The notes below the pieces were generated by a model that ran no database searches, was not told the origin of the DNA, and saw nothing but the letters and a program-made list of their open reading frames with translations. Made by a program: the position numbers and the translations under genes. Of a DNA stretch of 21,386 nt, positions 1 to 7,050 are shown in pieces (positions within the stretch are counted from its first letter, which is position 1; the number at the start of each line of letters is the position of its first letter). The stretch is from JAUSNA01 sp964511965 (GTDB lineage Bacteria > Patescibacteriota > Microgenomatia > Levybacterales > GWA1-39-11): contig CAZEGF010000033.1 in NCBI GenBank assembly GCA_964511965.1, positions 1-21,386 on the forward strand. The letters run 5' to 3'.

Positions 1-1
1 G

Positions 2-403
2 CAAAAAGCGGCTGAGATCAAAAAACTGCAAGCAAGTGGAAAGAAGGTGGCAATGGTTGGAGACGGTATAAATGATGCCCCTGCGCTTGTCGCTTCTGAC
101 ATTGGAATTGCAATGGGAACCGGTACTGATGTTGCAATAGAGGCTGCAGATATAACCCTTATCAACAAAGACTTAAGGTCGGTAGTATCTGCAATTGAGC
201 TGTCAACAAAAACATTGAGAACAATAAAGCAGAACCTCTTCTGGGCATTTGGTTACAATATTGTCCTTATTCCTGTTGCGATGGGTGTTTTCTATCCGTT
301 TTTTCACATTCTTTTAAGTCCAATATTTGCCTCATTTGCTATGGCAATGTCTAGCGTCTCGGTTGTTTCAAATTCCTTATTATTAAAGCGTTCGAAAATT
401 TAA
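2..403 (+). CDS. copA: Copper-translocating P-type ATPase, C-terminal fragment
   Basis: C-terminal 133 codons of a P1B-type ATPase whose start lies left of the window; the open frame enters at base 2. Seen: the hinge motif GDGINDAP that closes the ATP-binding/phosphorylation region, then two hydrophobic segments. The first carries AFGYN and the second MAMSSVSVVSNS. In the CopA family the YN pair of the seventh and the MxxSS of the eighth transmembrane helix bind Cu(I), so copper(I) export across the cytoplasmic membrane is the likely role. The protein ends soon after the last helix, as usual. The cupredoxin-fused membrane protein begins 1 nt after the stop and a CopZ-like chaperone follows, which supports copper over zinc or cadmium. 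The phosphorylation site (DKTGT) and any N-terminal metal-binding domain are outside the window. Confidence 0.93.
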   Translation, partial: QKAAEIKKLQASGKKVAMVGDGINDAPALVASDIGIAMGTGTDVAIEAADITLINKDLRSVVSAIELSTKTLRTIKQNLFWAFGYNIVLIPVAMGVFYPFFHILLSPIFASFAMAMSSVSVVSNSLLLKRSKI

Positions 404-404
404 T

Positions 405-1538
405 ATGAAAAATAATAGTAATTTAAAATTCCTAGCTCTAACTCTTTTAGGATCAGCTATCTTAATTGGAATACTTGCATTGAAAGTAACAATGCTTGAG
501 GGGTCTTCTCTATTACCAGTTTTGCCTCAAACTACCGGAGTAATAAACCTATGGGTTATATTCATAACTGGTTTGACAGTGGGAGGACTCACATGCCTTG
601 CAGTACAGGGAGGATTATTGGCTAGTGTTATAGCGGCACGGGAGGAAGAAGAAGTGAAGGATCACGTTAATAGAAAAAATCCTTTATTTCCAACTCTGGC
701 TTTTTTGATAACAAAATTTGTCGTTTATACCGCATTCGGATTTTTGTTGGGTGCGTTTGGTGGAGCTATTGGAATAAGCCAAACTGTGCAAATCATAATG
801 CAATTTATTGCAGGTGCATACATGATTGTTATTGCTCTCAATTTATTAAATGTGCATCCGGTGTTTCGATATTTTATTATTCAACCCCCCCGGTTTTTGG
901 CAAAGAAAGTGCGTAATCAGTCCAAAAGTAAAGATATATTTGCTCCTGCAGTTCTTGGTGCAATGACAATTTTTATACCGTGTGGTACTACTTTAGCTAT
1001 GGAAGCACTGGCTATTAGTAGTGGAAGTGCGCCGCTTGGGGCAGCAGTTATGGCCTCTTTTATATTGGGAACAACTCCTCTTTTTTTTGGAGTTGGATGG
1101 ATTACAAGTGTTCTCGGTGATAATTTTAGGACTAAGTTTCTAAAAATCGCTGCCATTGCTATTATATACTTGGGGCTTGCATCAATTAATGGAGCACTAA
1201 CAGCAGTTGGTTTTCCTGTAACTTTATCCTCTATGGTTAACAGCTCGGGTCAAAAAGATGCTATGACTCCGGTTACGCAAACAGCAGAGATAACTATAAA
1301 ATCAAATGGGTATTTTCCTAATTACATAAAGGTTAAAAAGAATACGCCAGTTACAATAACATTGAAAAGTCATGACGCATTTAGTTGTGCTTCTGCTTTC
1401 AGAATCCCATCCCTTGGAATTGTTAAAAATTTACAACCAAATGAAACCTACACCTTCACATTTACACCGGATAAAGTTGGTCAAATTCCTTTCAGTTGTT
1501 CAATGGGAATGTATAGAGGAGTTATCGATGTAATATAA
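405..1538 (+). CDS. DsbD/TauE-like membrane protein with C-terminal cupredoxin domain
   Basis: 377 residues. Residues 9-30 form a hydrophobic segment, followed by a polytopic domain to about residue 270. This has the two signatures of the DsbD_2/UreH-like membrane family: GGLTCLAVQGG (Cys64) and FIPCGTTLAM (Cys193), a pair of intramembrane cysteines. Residues of about 290-377 are a beta-rich cupredoxin-like domain with candidate metal ligands His323, Cys328, Cys365 and Met367/Met369 (FSCSMGMYRG). Inference: the membrane part moves electrons or copper and the extracytoplasmic cupredoxin binds copper. Start ATG lies 1 nt after the copA stop and has no Shine-Dalgarno, suggesting translational coupling. 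Related proteins are often annotated as sulfite exporter TauE/SafE; the neighbours make a copper role more likely than sulfite export. Confidence 0.8.
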   Translation: MKNNSNLKFLALTLLGSAILIGILALKVTMLEGSSLLPVLPQTTGVINLWVIFITGLTVGGLTCLAVQGGLLASVIAAREEEEVKDHVNRKNPLFPTLAFLITKFVVYTAFGFLLGAFGGAIGISQTVQIIMQFIAGAYMIVIALNLLNVHPVFRYFIIQPPRFLAKKVRNQSKSKDIFAPAVLGAMTIFIPCGTTLAMEALAISSGSAPLGAAVMASFILGTTPLFFGVGWITSVLGDNFRTKFLKIAAIAIIYLGLASINGALTAVGFPVTLSSMVNSSGQKDAMTPVTQTAEITIKSNGYFPNYIKVKKNTPVTITLKSHDAFSCASAFRIPSLGIVKNLQPNETYTFTFTPDKVGQIPFSCSMGMYRGVIDVI

Positions 1539-1586
1539 GAATACTATTAACATAGGAACCTTGCATTTTGAAATTATTTTAAATAT

Positions 1587-1802
1587 ATGAAAAAGATAAA
1601 GCTACAAATATCTGGTATGCACTGCACTGCTTGTGTAATGAATATTGATGGAGAATTAGAAGACACAACGGGTGTTAAAAGTGCCTCAACTAACTATACA
1701 AAACAGACTAGTGAAGTTGAGTTTGATCCCGAAGTTCTTACGGAAAACAAAATTTTAGGAATTATCGAAAGCCTTGGATATAAAGCTATCTTACATAAAT
1801 AA
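1587..1802 (+). CDS. copZ: Heavy-metal-associated (HMA) domain copper chaperone, CopZ-like
   Basis: 71-residue single HMA domain with the metal-binding motif GMHCTAC (Met11, Cys13, Cys16) and the conserved C-terminal IIESLGYKA stretch of the ferredoxin-like fold. This length is normal for free CopZ-type chaperones, which carry Cu(I) through the cytosol to the ATPase. It is the third gene of the copper cassette, 48 nt after the cupredoxin protein. No Shine-Dalgarno is visible. A weak -10-like TATTTT at 1575-1580 sits 6 nt before the ATG, so this gene may have its own leaderless transcript. It could instead be a detached N-terminal metal-binding domain of the ATPase. The metal could also be another soft metal, but the context favours copper. 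Confidence 0.88.
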   Translation: MKKIKLQISGMHCTACVMNIDGELEDTTGVKSASTNYTKQTSEVEFDPEVLTENKILGIIESLGYKAILHK

Positions 1803-1844
1803 TAATGGGCAGATATACCGAAGAAAACGAATTAATCTATCTTC

Positions 1845-1873
1845 TTGACTAAACAAATTAAGAGTGTTAAATT
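1845..1873 (+). promoter_or_regulatory. Candidate promoter for the hypothetical gene at 1896
   Basis: TTGACT at 1845-1850, a 17-bp spacer, and TAAATT at 1868-1873 (4 of 6 matches to TATAAT). Transcription would begin near 1880, about 16 nt before ATG 1896. The TTG of this -35 box can be read as an in-frame start codon, but the promoter reading and the downstream ATG fit better. Confidence 0.4.
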
Positions 1874-1895
1874 CATCCTGAAACCTAAAATTTAT

Positions 1896-2654
1896 ATGCC
1901 TCAACCAGAGTTGGCCGCTCAACAGCTTGCCCAGCTTCCTGCAGATGTACTTCCCACTTTGCATATGACTTCCCGTTTGCCTGGTATGGGAGAAAGAACT
2001 TATGATAATCATGGTGATGAAAATACTAGAGTATGGTTCGGAAACACTGAAATAAATAGAACCCCAATTACATTAGGTGTTGCTGCATCCAGTAATTCGA
2101 CCCATTTTCTGCTATCTACACAGTCTACATTTGAATTATGGGAGCTTGAAGAAAGGAGTTGTAGTGAAATTACTATGAGAAGAAGAGGCGCGGGGTACCG
2201 GCCGACTTTGGTACCTGATGCAATTATGGACCGAGCAGACGATGATCAAATAAATTCGAAGTTTTTAGCATCACTCAATTTTTGTAATGAGGAGAAAGCT
2301 GATTTCCCTTATTGTAAAGATTGCATATTTAAAGATGGTCAAAATTCTGACATAAGGTTAGATGGAGTTCTGTGGAAAGGAACCCTAAATCCCGGGATAG
2401 AACCACAAGATTTTCCAATAAGAAGAGTTGCCGACATAAGAGAAAGGACTATTTACAAAGATGTTAAGTCATCAGGAATTTATGATGGATTTTCCGGTAC
2501 TGCTCAAGTTGTAGAGGCCATGGTATCAATCCGAGATGCAATTCTTAAAGCTGAACAGATCACTTTTTCTCAAGCAGTTGAGATGATCCCAAATGAAGTT
2601 TTAAGAGTCAGTAACAAACTTCGTCAATTATTAAGACCAAAAAAAGTTGAATAA
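1896..2654 (+). CDS. Hypothetical soluble protein, cysteine-containing
   Basis: 252 residues from ATG 1896; the frame stays open up to TTG 1845, which would add 17 residues but coincides with a promoter-like TTGACT. I do not recognise the family. No signal peptide or membrane helix is visible. The N-terminus is rich in Pro, Leu and Gln (MPQPELAAQQLAQLPADVLP). Mid-protein there is an Arg-rich MRRRGAGYRP stretch, followed by a cysteine group (NFC, then FPYCKDCIF) that could bind a metal. The C-terminal third looks helical and ends in a basic RQLLRPKKVE tail. The next hypothetical gene begins 27 nt downstream with its own TATAAT. Together with the following metallopeptidase they form a short plus-strand group, but no function can be assigned. 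Confidence 0.65.
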   Translation: MPQPELAAQQLAQLPADVLPTLHMTSRLPGMGERTYDNHGDENTRVWFGNTEINRTPITLGVAASSNSTHFLLSTQSTFELWELEERSCSEITMRRRGAGYRPTLVPDAIMDRADDDQINSKFLASLNFCNEEKADFPYCKDCIFKDGQNSDIRLDGVLWKGTLNPGIEPQDFPIRRVADIRERTIYKDVKSSGIYDGFSGTAQVVEAMVSIRDAILKAEQITFSQAVEMIPNEVLRVSNKLRQLLRPKKVE

Positions 2655-2664
2655 ACTCGATCGC

Positions 2665-2670
2665 TATAAT
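2665..2670 (+). promoter_or_regulatory. Perfect -10 box TATAAT upstream of gene 2682
   Basis: TATAAT at 2665-2670 ends 11 nt before ATG 2682, so any 5' leader would be at most about 5 nt. No good -35 at the standard spacing is visible (2642-2647 reads AAAAGT). The gene has no Shine-Dalgarno, consistent with a near-leaderless mRNA. Confidence 0.5.
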
Positions 2671-2681
2671 ATAAATACCAT

Positions 2682-2972
2682 ATGGGAGAGAAAGTAGGTC
2701 ATAATCCCGATCAGGCAAATGATGATATTCCACGTCTTAGACGCGGGTTTTTTGAGCACCCTATAGCTCGCGAATTTGACCTGAGTGCTTTAGGAGTTGA
2801 AAATATTTTTGAAAGGCTTGAAACGCCAGATGGAAGAAAAGAAATGCTCGATCGCGTTAGACAAGGATTTGCTGTATATGCACAAACTGTTATGAATGAA
2901 GTTCCTCCACAGCAGCGTCCAGAATTTCAACAAGATAATCCTCTTTCTGAAATCCGCTACCGCGAAGAATAA
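2682..2972 (+). CDS. Small hypothetical acidic protein
   Basis: 96 residues, hydrophilic, with no membrane segment or signal peptide. It has a charged N-terminus (MGEKVGHNPDQANDDIPRLR), a central segment that looks helical (FERLETPDGRKEMLDRVRQG) and a Pro/Gln-rich acidic tail ending RYREE. Family not recognised. The ATG is supported by a perfect TATAAT 11 nt upstream. The gene sits between the hypothetical gene at 1896 and the YgjP-like peptidase, whose GTG start is 7 nt after this stop, so the last two are probably co-transcribed. A partner or regulatory role is possible but is only a guess. Confidence 0.6.
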   Translation: MGEKVGHNPDQANDDIPRLRRGFFEHPIAREFDLSALGVENIFERLETPDGRKEMLDRVRQGFAVYAQTVMNEVPPQQRPEFQQDNPLSEIRYREE

Positions 2973-2979
2973 TATTTAG

Positions 2980-3639
2980 GTGGAAAATCTCAAAATCGTT
3001 AGATCAAAACGCTCATCAATTGCTATACATATATTACCGGATGGAACTGTTGAAGTTAGAGCTCCCAAATATATTCCGGAATTTGCTATCAAAGCTTTTG
3101 TTAAAAGTAAAAAAGACTGGATTGAAAAGAGACTTATCGAAGTTAAAAAACACAAACCAAAACTTGCACGGTTTGTGAATGGTGAAAAGTTTCTATATCT
3201 TGGAAGTGAGTATAATTTACAGTTCGGAAACCTTACTGAAATAAGAATTGAACAAGACAAGCTTTTGTTCCCTCTAGGTATGGCTTCACGAGGGAAATAT
3301 CACTTGGAAAAATGGTATGAAAGTGAAGCAAAGAGTATTATCACAAGTTTGGTTGATGAATATTCCAAAAAGCTGGACTTGCCATATAATTCCATCACTT
3401 TTTCAGATACAAAATCCAAATGGGGTTCATGCTCATCCGAAAATAAATTGCAGTTCAATTGGAGGCTTATTATGGCACCTCTTCTAGTTATTCGTTACGT
3501 TGTGATTCATGAACTGGTCCACACAATTCATAAAGATCACCAGGTAATTTTTTGGAATAAAGTAAGGCAGATAAATCCTTCATACAAACAGCAGATAAAG
3601 TGGTTAAAACTTAATGGTGGCAGGCTGCAAAATATTTAA
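2980..3639 (+). CDS. YgjP-type (DUF45, M48-like) zinc metallopeptidase
   Basis: 219 residues. The C-terminal half carries the signature of the YgjP family: a KWGSCSS turn, a conserved NWRL, then VVIHELVHTIHKDH with the zinc-binding HExxH at residues 177-181. A further His near 187 in the H-x3-FW context is the likely third zinc ligand, and the end is the usual WLK. The N-terminal half is a beta-rich region (HILPDGTVEVRAP) typical of the family. It is predicted to be a cytoplasmic zinc-dependent protease; substrates of this family are largely unknown, although related proteins sit beside restriction systems in other bacteria. No such system is seen here. The start is GTG 2980, 7 nt after the preceding stop; no ATG lies near the N-terminus. 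All visible catalytic residues are intact. Confidence 0.85.
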   Translation: MENLKIVRSKRSSIAIHILPDGTVEVRAPKYIPEFAIKAFVKSKKDWIEKRLIEVKKHKPKLARFVNGEKFLYLGSEYNLQFGNLTEIRIEQDKLLFPLGMASRGKYHLEKWYESEAKSIITSLVDEYSKKLDLPYNSITFSDTKSKWGSCSSENKLQFNWRLIMAPLLVIRYVVIHELVHTIHKDHQVIFWNKVRQINPSYKQQIKWLKLNGGRLQNI

Positions 3640-3646
3640 ATCATGA

Positions 3647-3652
3647 TATTAT
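3647..3652 (+). promoter_or_regulatory. Leaderless -10 box of the methyltransferase gene
   Basis: TATTAT at 3647-3652 followed by exactly 6 nt and ATG 3659. A -10 hexamer in this position puts the predicted +1 on the A of the ATG. No -35 of good quality is seen at 3624-3629. Confidence 0.5.
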
Positions 3653-3658
3653 TAACAG

Positions 3659-4546
3659 ATGAAAAAATCAGTGTGCCCCATTTGTAAGTCGTCAGACACG
3701 TATCAGTGGTATAAGGCAAATGCGAATGTCAAAAACCTCTCATTTACCTACGAATTTAGTCCACAAGCAAAAAAAACCTTTAGGGTTGTAAGATGCAACA
3801 CATGCAGTCATGTTTTTTGTGATCCGTTGCCAAAAGATATGTATAAATATTACGAAGATGTGGTTGACGAAAAATACTTGACTCAACGGGATGATAGACT
3901 CGCAACAGCAAAAAAAATAATTGGTGTAATTTCAAAATACAAAAAGAAAGGAAAAATATTAGATATTGGTTGTGCTACCGGTGATTTTTTGGAAGTAGCA
4001 AAAAAAGCCGGCTTTGAAACATATGGTTTGGAATTATCTAAATGGTCGGTAAAGATTGCTCGTGATAAGGGATTGAATATATATCGAGAGAGTATAAAAA
4101 CCCACGCAAAAAAGAACAAGAGTAAATACGATATAGTTACTCTTTGGGGAGTAATTGAGCATTTTGAAAGACCGAAAGAAGAACTTGAGTATATTAATGC
4201 TTTATTAAAACCAAATGGCATTGTCGTTCTATGGACCGGGGACGTTGACAGTATTACAAGCTACATTATGGGTAGAAACTGGTGGTATTGGTTAGGGCAG
4301 CATATACAATATTTCACCAGAAGAAGCTTAAAAAGATTAGGAAAAGAGACAGGATTTACACAAATTTTTTCAAAAACATATCCACAAGCCGCAACATACA
4401 ATCGACTTGAAAATTCGATGGCTCGTTATGAAAAAAAGTATTTAATTCTTCCTTTTTTTCGATTTGTTTTTTCTTTCAAAGATACTTGGTTTTTGTATCT
4501 TCCGGGCGAAATCTTTTGGATGGCTAAAAAGACTTCCAATAAGTAA
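3659..4546 (+). CDS. Zinc-ribbon class I SAM-dependent methyltransferase
   Basis: 295 residues. The N-terminus has a zinc-ribbon-like set of cysteines (CPIC at 6-9, CNTC at 46-49, Cys54), as in many Methyltransf_23 proteins. The Rossmann domain follows, with the SAM-binding motif LDIGCATGDF at 101-110, an acidic strand end near GLELS, and a later GVIEHFERP stretch. Such proteins commonly methylate sugars or other small molecules in surface-polysaccharide pathways; the actual substrate cannot be read from sequence. It starts from a leaderless-type promoter. Its last 105 bases overlap the end of the convergent gene on the minus strand. The C-terminus here (GEIFWMAKKT) resembles the usual final strand of the fold, so the overlap looks real rather than a mispredicted stop. 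Confidence 0.85.
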   Translation: MKKSVCPICKSSDTYQWYKANANVKNLSFTYEFSPQAKKTFRVVRCNTCSHVFCDPLPKDMYKYYEDVVDEKYLTQRDDRLATAKKIIGVISKYKKKGKILDIGCATGDFLEVAKKAGFETYGLELSKWSVKIARDKGLNIYRESIKTHAKKNKSKYDIVTLWGVIEHFERPKEELEYINALLKPNGIVVLWTGDVDSITSYIMGRNWWYWLGQHIQYFTRRSLKRLGKETGFTQIFSKTYPQAATYNRLENSMARYEKKYLILPFFRFVFSFKDTWFLYLPGEIFWMAKKTSNK

Positions 4547-6322
4547 AGTAAGTAAGATCATAAGAATAGATAACCCCATAAGTTTCAAATTTTTGTAAAT
4601 AGGAATATCTTTGTATTCAAATACCAGGTAATGTAATCCCTTGTTAAGATTACCGGTTATAACACCACCTTTTCCGGGTTTTATTTGAACCTGTTTTCCA
4701 TAGTCAGAAAGTGTCCATCCCGGGTACCACAATGTGTTCTCGGTAAAAGTTGTTGGTTTTTCAATGTCTAGGAAATATGCATGTCTTGTAGTTGTGCGTT
4801 CGATTTCATGCACAAAATCTTGATTGTTTGGAACTTCTAAATGTGAATCTGGTATTTTTTCAAACCAGAATTGATTTTTGTTAGCCCATTTAGTATTGGC
4901 AAAATAAACCCCAGGTCCCTCTAGAAAATTAGTAGCTGTTGGAGCATATTGGACTAGTTCACGGTCTCCCATTGTGGAAATTACCCGCCTATGACCCCAG
5001 TTCAGAATAGTTGAAAAAATAGTTATAAAAAGAAGTAAAAATAAAAGTATTTTTCTTTTTTTTTGTAGAGTTAGTGCTACATACGAGGCAATAAAAGAAA
5101 CACATATTGTTATAGGTAAAAGTAATCTATCAGAAAGCATCCATAATAATTTAAATCTTGACCACAAAAAATCAGAAGACGGATGCATGAGAAAAACAAA
5201 TAATAATAAAGTTAAAATCCAAACAATAAAATTTACTTTATTTTTTTTCAGAATTCTCTTCTTTACGAGAAAGTAAATTCCTATGACAATAAAAAGGATC
5301 TGAGCATAACCTATTGGTGTAGTGAGTTCACCTTTTGGCCCTTGGAAGAGTAACCCGTACTTAAATGGCGAATAAAACAATTGATAAGAGGGATTATATG
5401 GATGCGAAAGTGAAACAGGTGGATACATAATTGGTAAATAAATCAAAAAAGGTAACCAAATATATAATGATGCTACAAAACCTACGAAAATTGCCAGATA
5501 GAGAGCAATCAACAACCGTAGTCTTTTTTTAAAATCAGGATAACTAATTGCAAATATAAAAACGAGAAAATGGACAGTTATTGATACCATTGGATGGCTA
5601 GCAGATAAGAGTAATGTTGTCAGGCTAATTAAGATAAGATATCTAAATTTTTGAACTTTAAAATAACAAGTAACTAAATAAAACATCAATGGTGCTAACA
5701 TCAGTAAAGTCATTTCTCCTGGCGTTGCTCTAAAGTGAAAATCCGATAAATGATATGGTGCGAAAAGATAAATCAGCGCTCCGGTGAAAGCAGCGAGTTC
5801 GTTATTTAAAATCTTACGTATTGCAATGTACATAAAAATCCCTGAGAAGAAAAAAGTTGAACCAAGCATGATTTTCATGCTCGTAACAAAACTAAATCCA
5901 ATAAAATGTAAAACTGAAACTATGTAATAAGGAAGTGAATAATTAAAAATAAATATTGGATTACCATAAGTCGCATTAATGTGAGCTGCCCAAGATGGCA
6001 TAATATTTCCTTCACGAAGCGAATCGTAAAATGACATAATCCTGTAGATGTGAAGATTAAAGTCCCCACTTTCATACGTACCAAACCTAAAAAGACTTAT
6101 GAGAGGAAGACATGCTACAAGTAGAAATAGACCAAATAAAGATATTTTTTTTCTAGGATAAATATACGTTTGAATAAATAAAACAATAAAAAGGAGTATT
6201 GATGCGATTAGACTTGCCCAAACAGATTGATAATTTTGATGAAACTGTGATTGGATAACAATCCCGGCAACAAATGGAATTGCCAAATACCAATAACCAA
6301 CAAATCCTAAAATCCTGCCCAT
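4442..6322 (-). CDS. Large GT-C/YfhO-like (PTPS-related) polytopic membrane protein
   Basis: 626 residues with about a dozen hydrophobic segments. The first extracytoplasmic loop holds the acidic motif ESGDFNLHIYR (Asp87, His91), followed by EGNIMPSW. This pattern is typical of the membrane proteins annotated as 6-pyruvoyl-tetrahydropterin synthase-related or YfhO, which have a GT-C glycosyltransferase architecture. After the helices, residues of about 440-590 form a soluble domain with LWYPGW and a later GLHYLVFEY, then a last helix and a highly basic tail (ERKNKSKKRKN). Probable role: lipid-linked sugar transfer on the outer face of the membrane; the pterin name is misleading. Last gene of the minus-strand operon, 3 nt after the pseudouridine synthase gene. 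Its 3' end lies inside the methyltransferase gene. Confidence 0.75.
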   Translation of the reverse strand: MGRILGFVGYWYLAIPFVAGIVIQSQFHQNYQSVWASLIASILLFIVLFIQTYIYPRKKISLFGLFLLVACLPLISLFRFGTYESGDFNLHIYRIMSFYDSLREGNIMPSWAAHINATYGNPIFIFNYSLPYYIVSVLHFIGFSFVTSMKIMLGSTFFFSGIFMYIAIRKILNNELAAFTGALIYLFAPYHLSDFHFRATPGEMTLLMLAPLMFYLVTCYFKVQKFRYLILISLTTLLLSASHPMVSITVHFLVFIFAISYPDFKKRLRLLIALYLAIFVGFVASLYIWLPFLIYLPIMYPPVSLSHPYNPSYQLFYSPFKYGLLFQGPKGELTTPIGYAQILFIVIGIYFLVKKRILKKNKVNFIVWILTLLLFVFLMHPSSDFLWSRFKLLWMLSDRLLLPITICVSFIASYVALTLQKKRKILLFLLLFITIFSTILNWGHRRVISTMGDRELVQYAPTATNFLEGPGVYFANTKWANKNQFWFEKIPDSHLEVPNNQDFVHEIERTTTRHAYFLDIEKPTTFTENTLWYPGWTLSDYGKQVQIKPGKGGVITGNLNKGLHYLVFEYKDIPIYKNLKLMGLSILMILLTLLIGSLFSHPKDFARKIQKPSIFERKNKSKKRKN

Positions 6323-6325
6323 GCT

Positions 6326-7048
6326 TTAATTTTTAATTAATTCTTTCAGTTTTTCAACTTCTCGACCTGTAAGTTCCCTATATTCACCGACTTTCAATGT
6401 TCCTAATTCCAAATTCCCAAAGCGAATCCTTGAGAGATCAATAAGATGAAGTTTTGCCGCTTCACACATCCTACGAATTTGACGCTTCTTTCCCTCATAT
6501 ATCGTCATTTCGACAACTGTTGCGTCTTTTCTCCTTTGTATGACAGTTACCTTTGCCTTTTGAGTCAACCCATCTTCAAGCTCTATACCGTTTGCAAGTT
6601 TTTCTATTTGTGAAGTATTTACAGGACTTTTTAAAATAAGCTGATAAGTTTTTCCAATATGAAATTTGGGATGAATAAGATTATTAGTTAACTCACCATC
6701 GTTTGTGAGAATTAAAAGACCATGTGTATCCCTATCTAGTCTTCCAACTGGATATATCCGCTCATCTGTTTTAATCAATGAAACAACATTCTTACGGCCA
6801 AATTCATCAGAGCTTGTTGAAACGATTCCTTTAGGTTTGTTAATTAAAAAATAAACTTTATGCGGTTTTTTAAGAATTGTTCCATTTATTTTAATTTCCG
6901 CTTTTGGTGAAATTCTGTATCCGTGTTCTAAAATTCTTTTCCCATCGGCAGTTATTGAGTTGTTTGAAAGATAAGCTTGAACACCTCTCCTTGATGTTAG
7001 ACCCAGAGAGGAAAGTAGCTTGTCAGCACGTATAGTTATTTTTTTCAT
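6326..7048 (-). CDS. rRNA pseudouridine synthase, RsuA/RluB family
   Basis: 240 residues. An N-terminal S4 RNA-binding domain (about 1-60; RADKLLSSLGLTSRRG) is followed by the catalytic domain. Its motif II GRLDRDTHGLLILTNDG spans residues 102-118, with catalytic Asp105. The later KKRQIRRM block and the RFG-x-LELGTL-x-GEYR end are standard for the RsuA/RluB/RluE/RluF group. It converts a uridine in rRNA to pseudouridine; whether the target is 16S (RsuA) or 23S (RluB) rRNA cannot be decided here. The length matches the family and no key residue is missing. It lies 2 nt after the acyltransferase stop and 3 nt before the GT-C gene, so it is surely co-transcribed with both. Confidence 0.93.
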   Translation of the reverse strand: MKKITIRADKLLSSLGLTSRRGVQAYLSNNSITADGKRILEHGYRISPKAEIKINGTILKKPHKVYFLINKPKGIVSTSSDEFGRKNVVSLIKTDERIYPVGRLDRDTHGLLILTNDGELTNNLIHPKFHIGKTYQLILKSPVNTSQIEKLANGIELEDGLTQKAKVTVIQRRKDATVVEMTIYEGKKRQIRRMCEAAKLHLIDLSRIRFGNLELGTLKVGEYRELTGREVEKLKELIKN

Positions 7049-7050
7049 GA

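Noticed and set aside
1845..1895. TTG start at 1845 adding 17 residues to the hypothetical protein at 1896
   Set aside because: The TTG is part of TTGACT, which pairs with TAAATT at 17 bp as a promoter; ATG 1896 is the simpler start. Not fully excluded.
6402..6422. Heptamer-like run CCTAATT CCAAATT CCCAAAG in the pseudouridine synthase gene
   Set aside because: It encodes the well-conserved RFGNLELGT end of the RsuA family, so the apparent period is chance.
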